Shown here: in pieces, positions 46,220 to 47,081 of the stretch | Position numbering within the stretch: the stretch's first letter is position 1 | Layout of the letters: the number at the start of each line of letters is the position of its first letter | Source of the DNA: Anaerolineae bacterium | Lineage (GTDB): Bacteria; Chloroflexota; Anaerolineae; J102 | Direction: 5' to 3' | Assembly (NCBI GenBank): GCA_027002405.1 | Contig: JALWZT010000252.1 | Span: 1 to 47,081 of the forward strand | DNA length: 47,081 bases | Program-made: the position numbers and the translations under genes | The notes under the pieces: model-generated | Databases searched by the model: none | Told to the model about the DNA's origin: nothing | What the model saw: the letters and a program-made list of their open reading frames with translations, nothing else

Positions 46220-46632
46220 GGTGCCACGAGCCACGGCTTGCCGATACCGAGGAAAATGGGGCGCAGGTGGCAGGTGAGCATGAGACCTCGGAGGGTCTGC
46301 GCAGACCTCCGAGGTCTGGGGCCACCACGCCCGCCCGGCGATGAAGTCGCCGGGCTATAGAACGGCGCCGGATGAATCCGGCTAAGCCCCGGAGGGGCGC
46401 TGTTTTTCAGCCGGGGGAATTATCCCCCGGTGTTGGGTGACGACGCGAGCCTGTGGCATACGGAATGCCGTCAGGGGTGCGCTAGCCGCCACGCCCGCCC
46501 GGCGATGAAGTCGCCTCGGCGCTACTGAACACTGAACACTGATTACTGATAACTGATAACTGATAACTGATTTCTCCTGCTCGCGCCTAACCTCGACCTG
46601 ATAATCCTCAATCCTAATCCTGATCCTATTTA
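46220..46632. repeat. Intergenic repeat island 7 incl. 35-nt palindrome AGACCTCGGAGGGTCTGCGCAGACCTCCGAGGTCT (46283-46317)
   Basis: Series of hairpins (CCCGGCGATGAAGTCGCCGGG, GCCGGATGAATCCGGC, CCGGGGGAATTATCCCCCGG), heptamers and TCCTAA hexamers. Confidence 0.88.
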
Positions 46633-46645
46633 CAGAACAGCCACC

Positions 46646-47081
46646 TTACCACCGCAGCAGCCAGCGCAGGGCCAGCCGCGCCAACCTGGCCCGCCAGGGC
46701 AGGCGTCGGGCCCGAGGGAAGGGCCAGGGCAGAGGGTAGGTGTTCTCCAGCACCTCTCCATTGGGCCTGTGCAGGCGTAGTCTCAGCATGCCCGGAGGCG
46801 ATGGCGGCAAAGGCAGGGTGTGCACATGGACCCGACCGAGGGGCGCGGGGGAAACATCCCCCTCCCACCAGGGTTGCTCCCCCAGCCAGGCTTCCAGCCG
46901 ACATACCCCCGGCGATTCCAAACCATCATGGACTACCCATAACTCGATCCCATGGGGCGTGAATCGGGCCAGGGGCGCCAGGGGCGCGTAGGAACGGCTC
47001 ACCTGCTCATACGCGGGTTTCGGCGGGCCCTGATAGGGCCACACTCCCCAAGCGATCGCAGGCCAGGGTTCATGCCATTGC
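46646..47081 (-). CDS. GH2 beta-mannosidase-like protein, C-terminal part; N-terminus beyond right edge
   Basis: Frame is open to the edge: QWHEPWPAIAWGVWPYQGPPKPAYEQVSRSYAPLAPLARFTPHGIELWVVHDG, matching the conserved QxNDxWPxxSWxxxDYxGxPKxAY region of beta-mannosidases. Confidence 0.85.
   Translation of the reverse strand, partial: QWHEPWPAIAWGVWPYQGPPKPAYEQVSRSYAPLAPLARFTPHGIELWVVHDGLESPGVCRLEAWLGEQPWWEGDVSPAPLGRVHVHTLPLPPSPPGMLRLRLHRPNGEVLENTYPLPWPFPRARRLPWRARLARLALRWLLRW

Overview
GC-rich bacterial chromosomal window. The gene repertoire and codon style suggest Chloroflexota (inference only). The left ~20 kb encodes exported proteins: a cellulose-binding-type secreted protein running off the left edge (absent from the ORF track and apparently frameshifted), two giant SdrD-B/DUF11/GEVEDY surface proteins (1790 and ~2500 aa) sharing near-identical cassettes, a copper-amine-oxidase-like lipoprotein, a membrane-anchored propeller-like protein and a di-haem MauG/CCP-type peroxidase. 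The middle holds a sigma factor / zinc-finger protein / TPR-CHAT protease cluster. Convergent to the CHAT gene are two tandem, unannotated 26-aa hydrophobic Trp-rich ORFs with strong Shine-Dalgarno sites and conserved 3' hairpins; this is the best candidate for an undescribed system. The right half is mainly housekeeping: lgt, rhodanese, ftcD, aroE, Rpn-like nuclease, GT2, ferritin, ADH, SDR, two-component system, MBL hydrolase, helicase-associated protein, CBS/hemolysin protein, lipoprotein, and a GH2 beta-mannosidase C-terminus at the right edge. Intergenic spacers are mosaics of 6-9 nt tandem repeat tracts and palindromic modules that recur in a conserved order, in both orientations.
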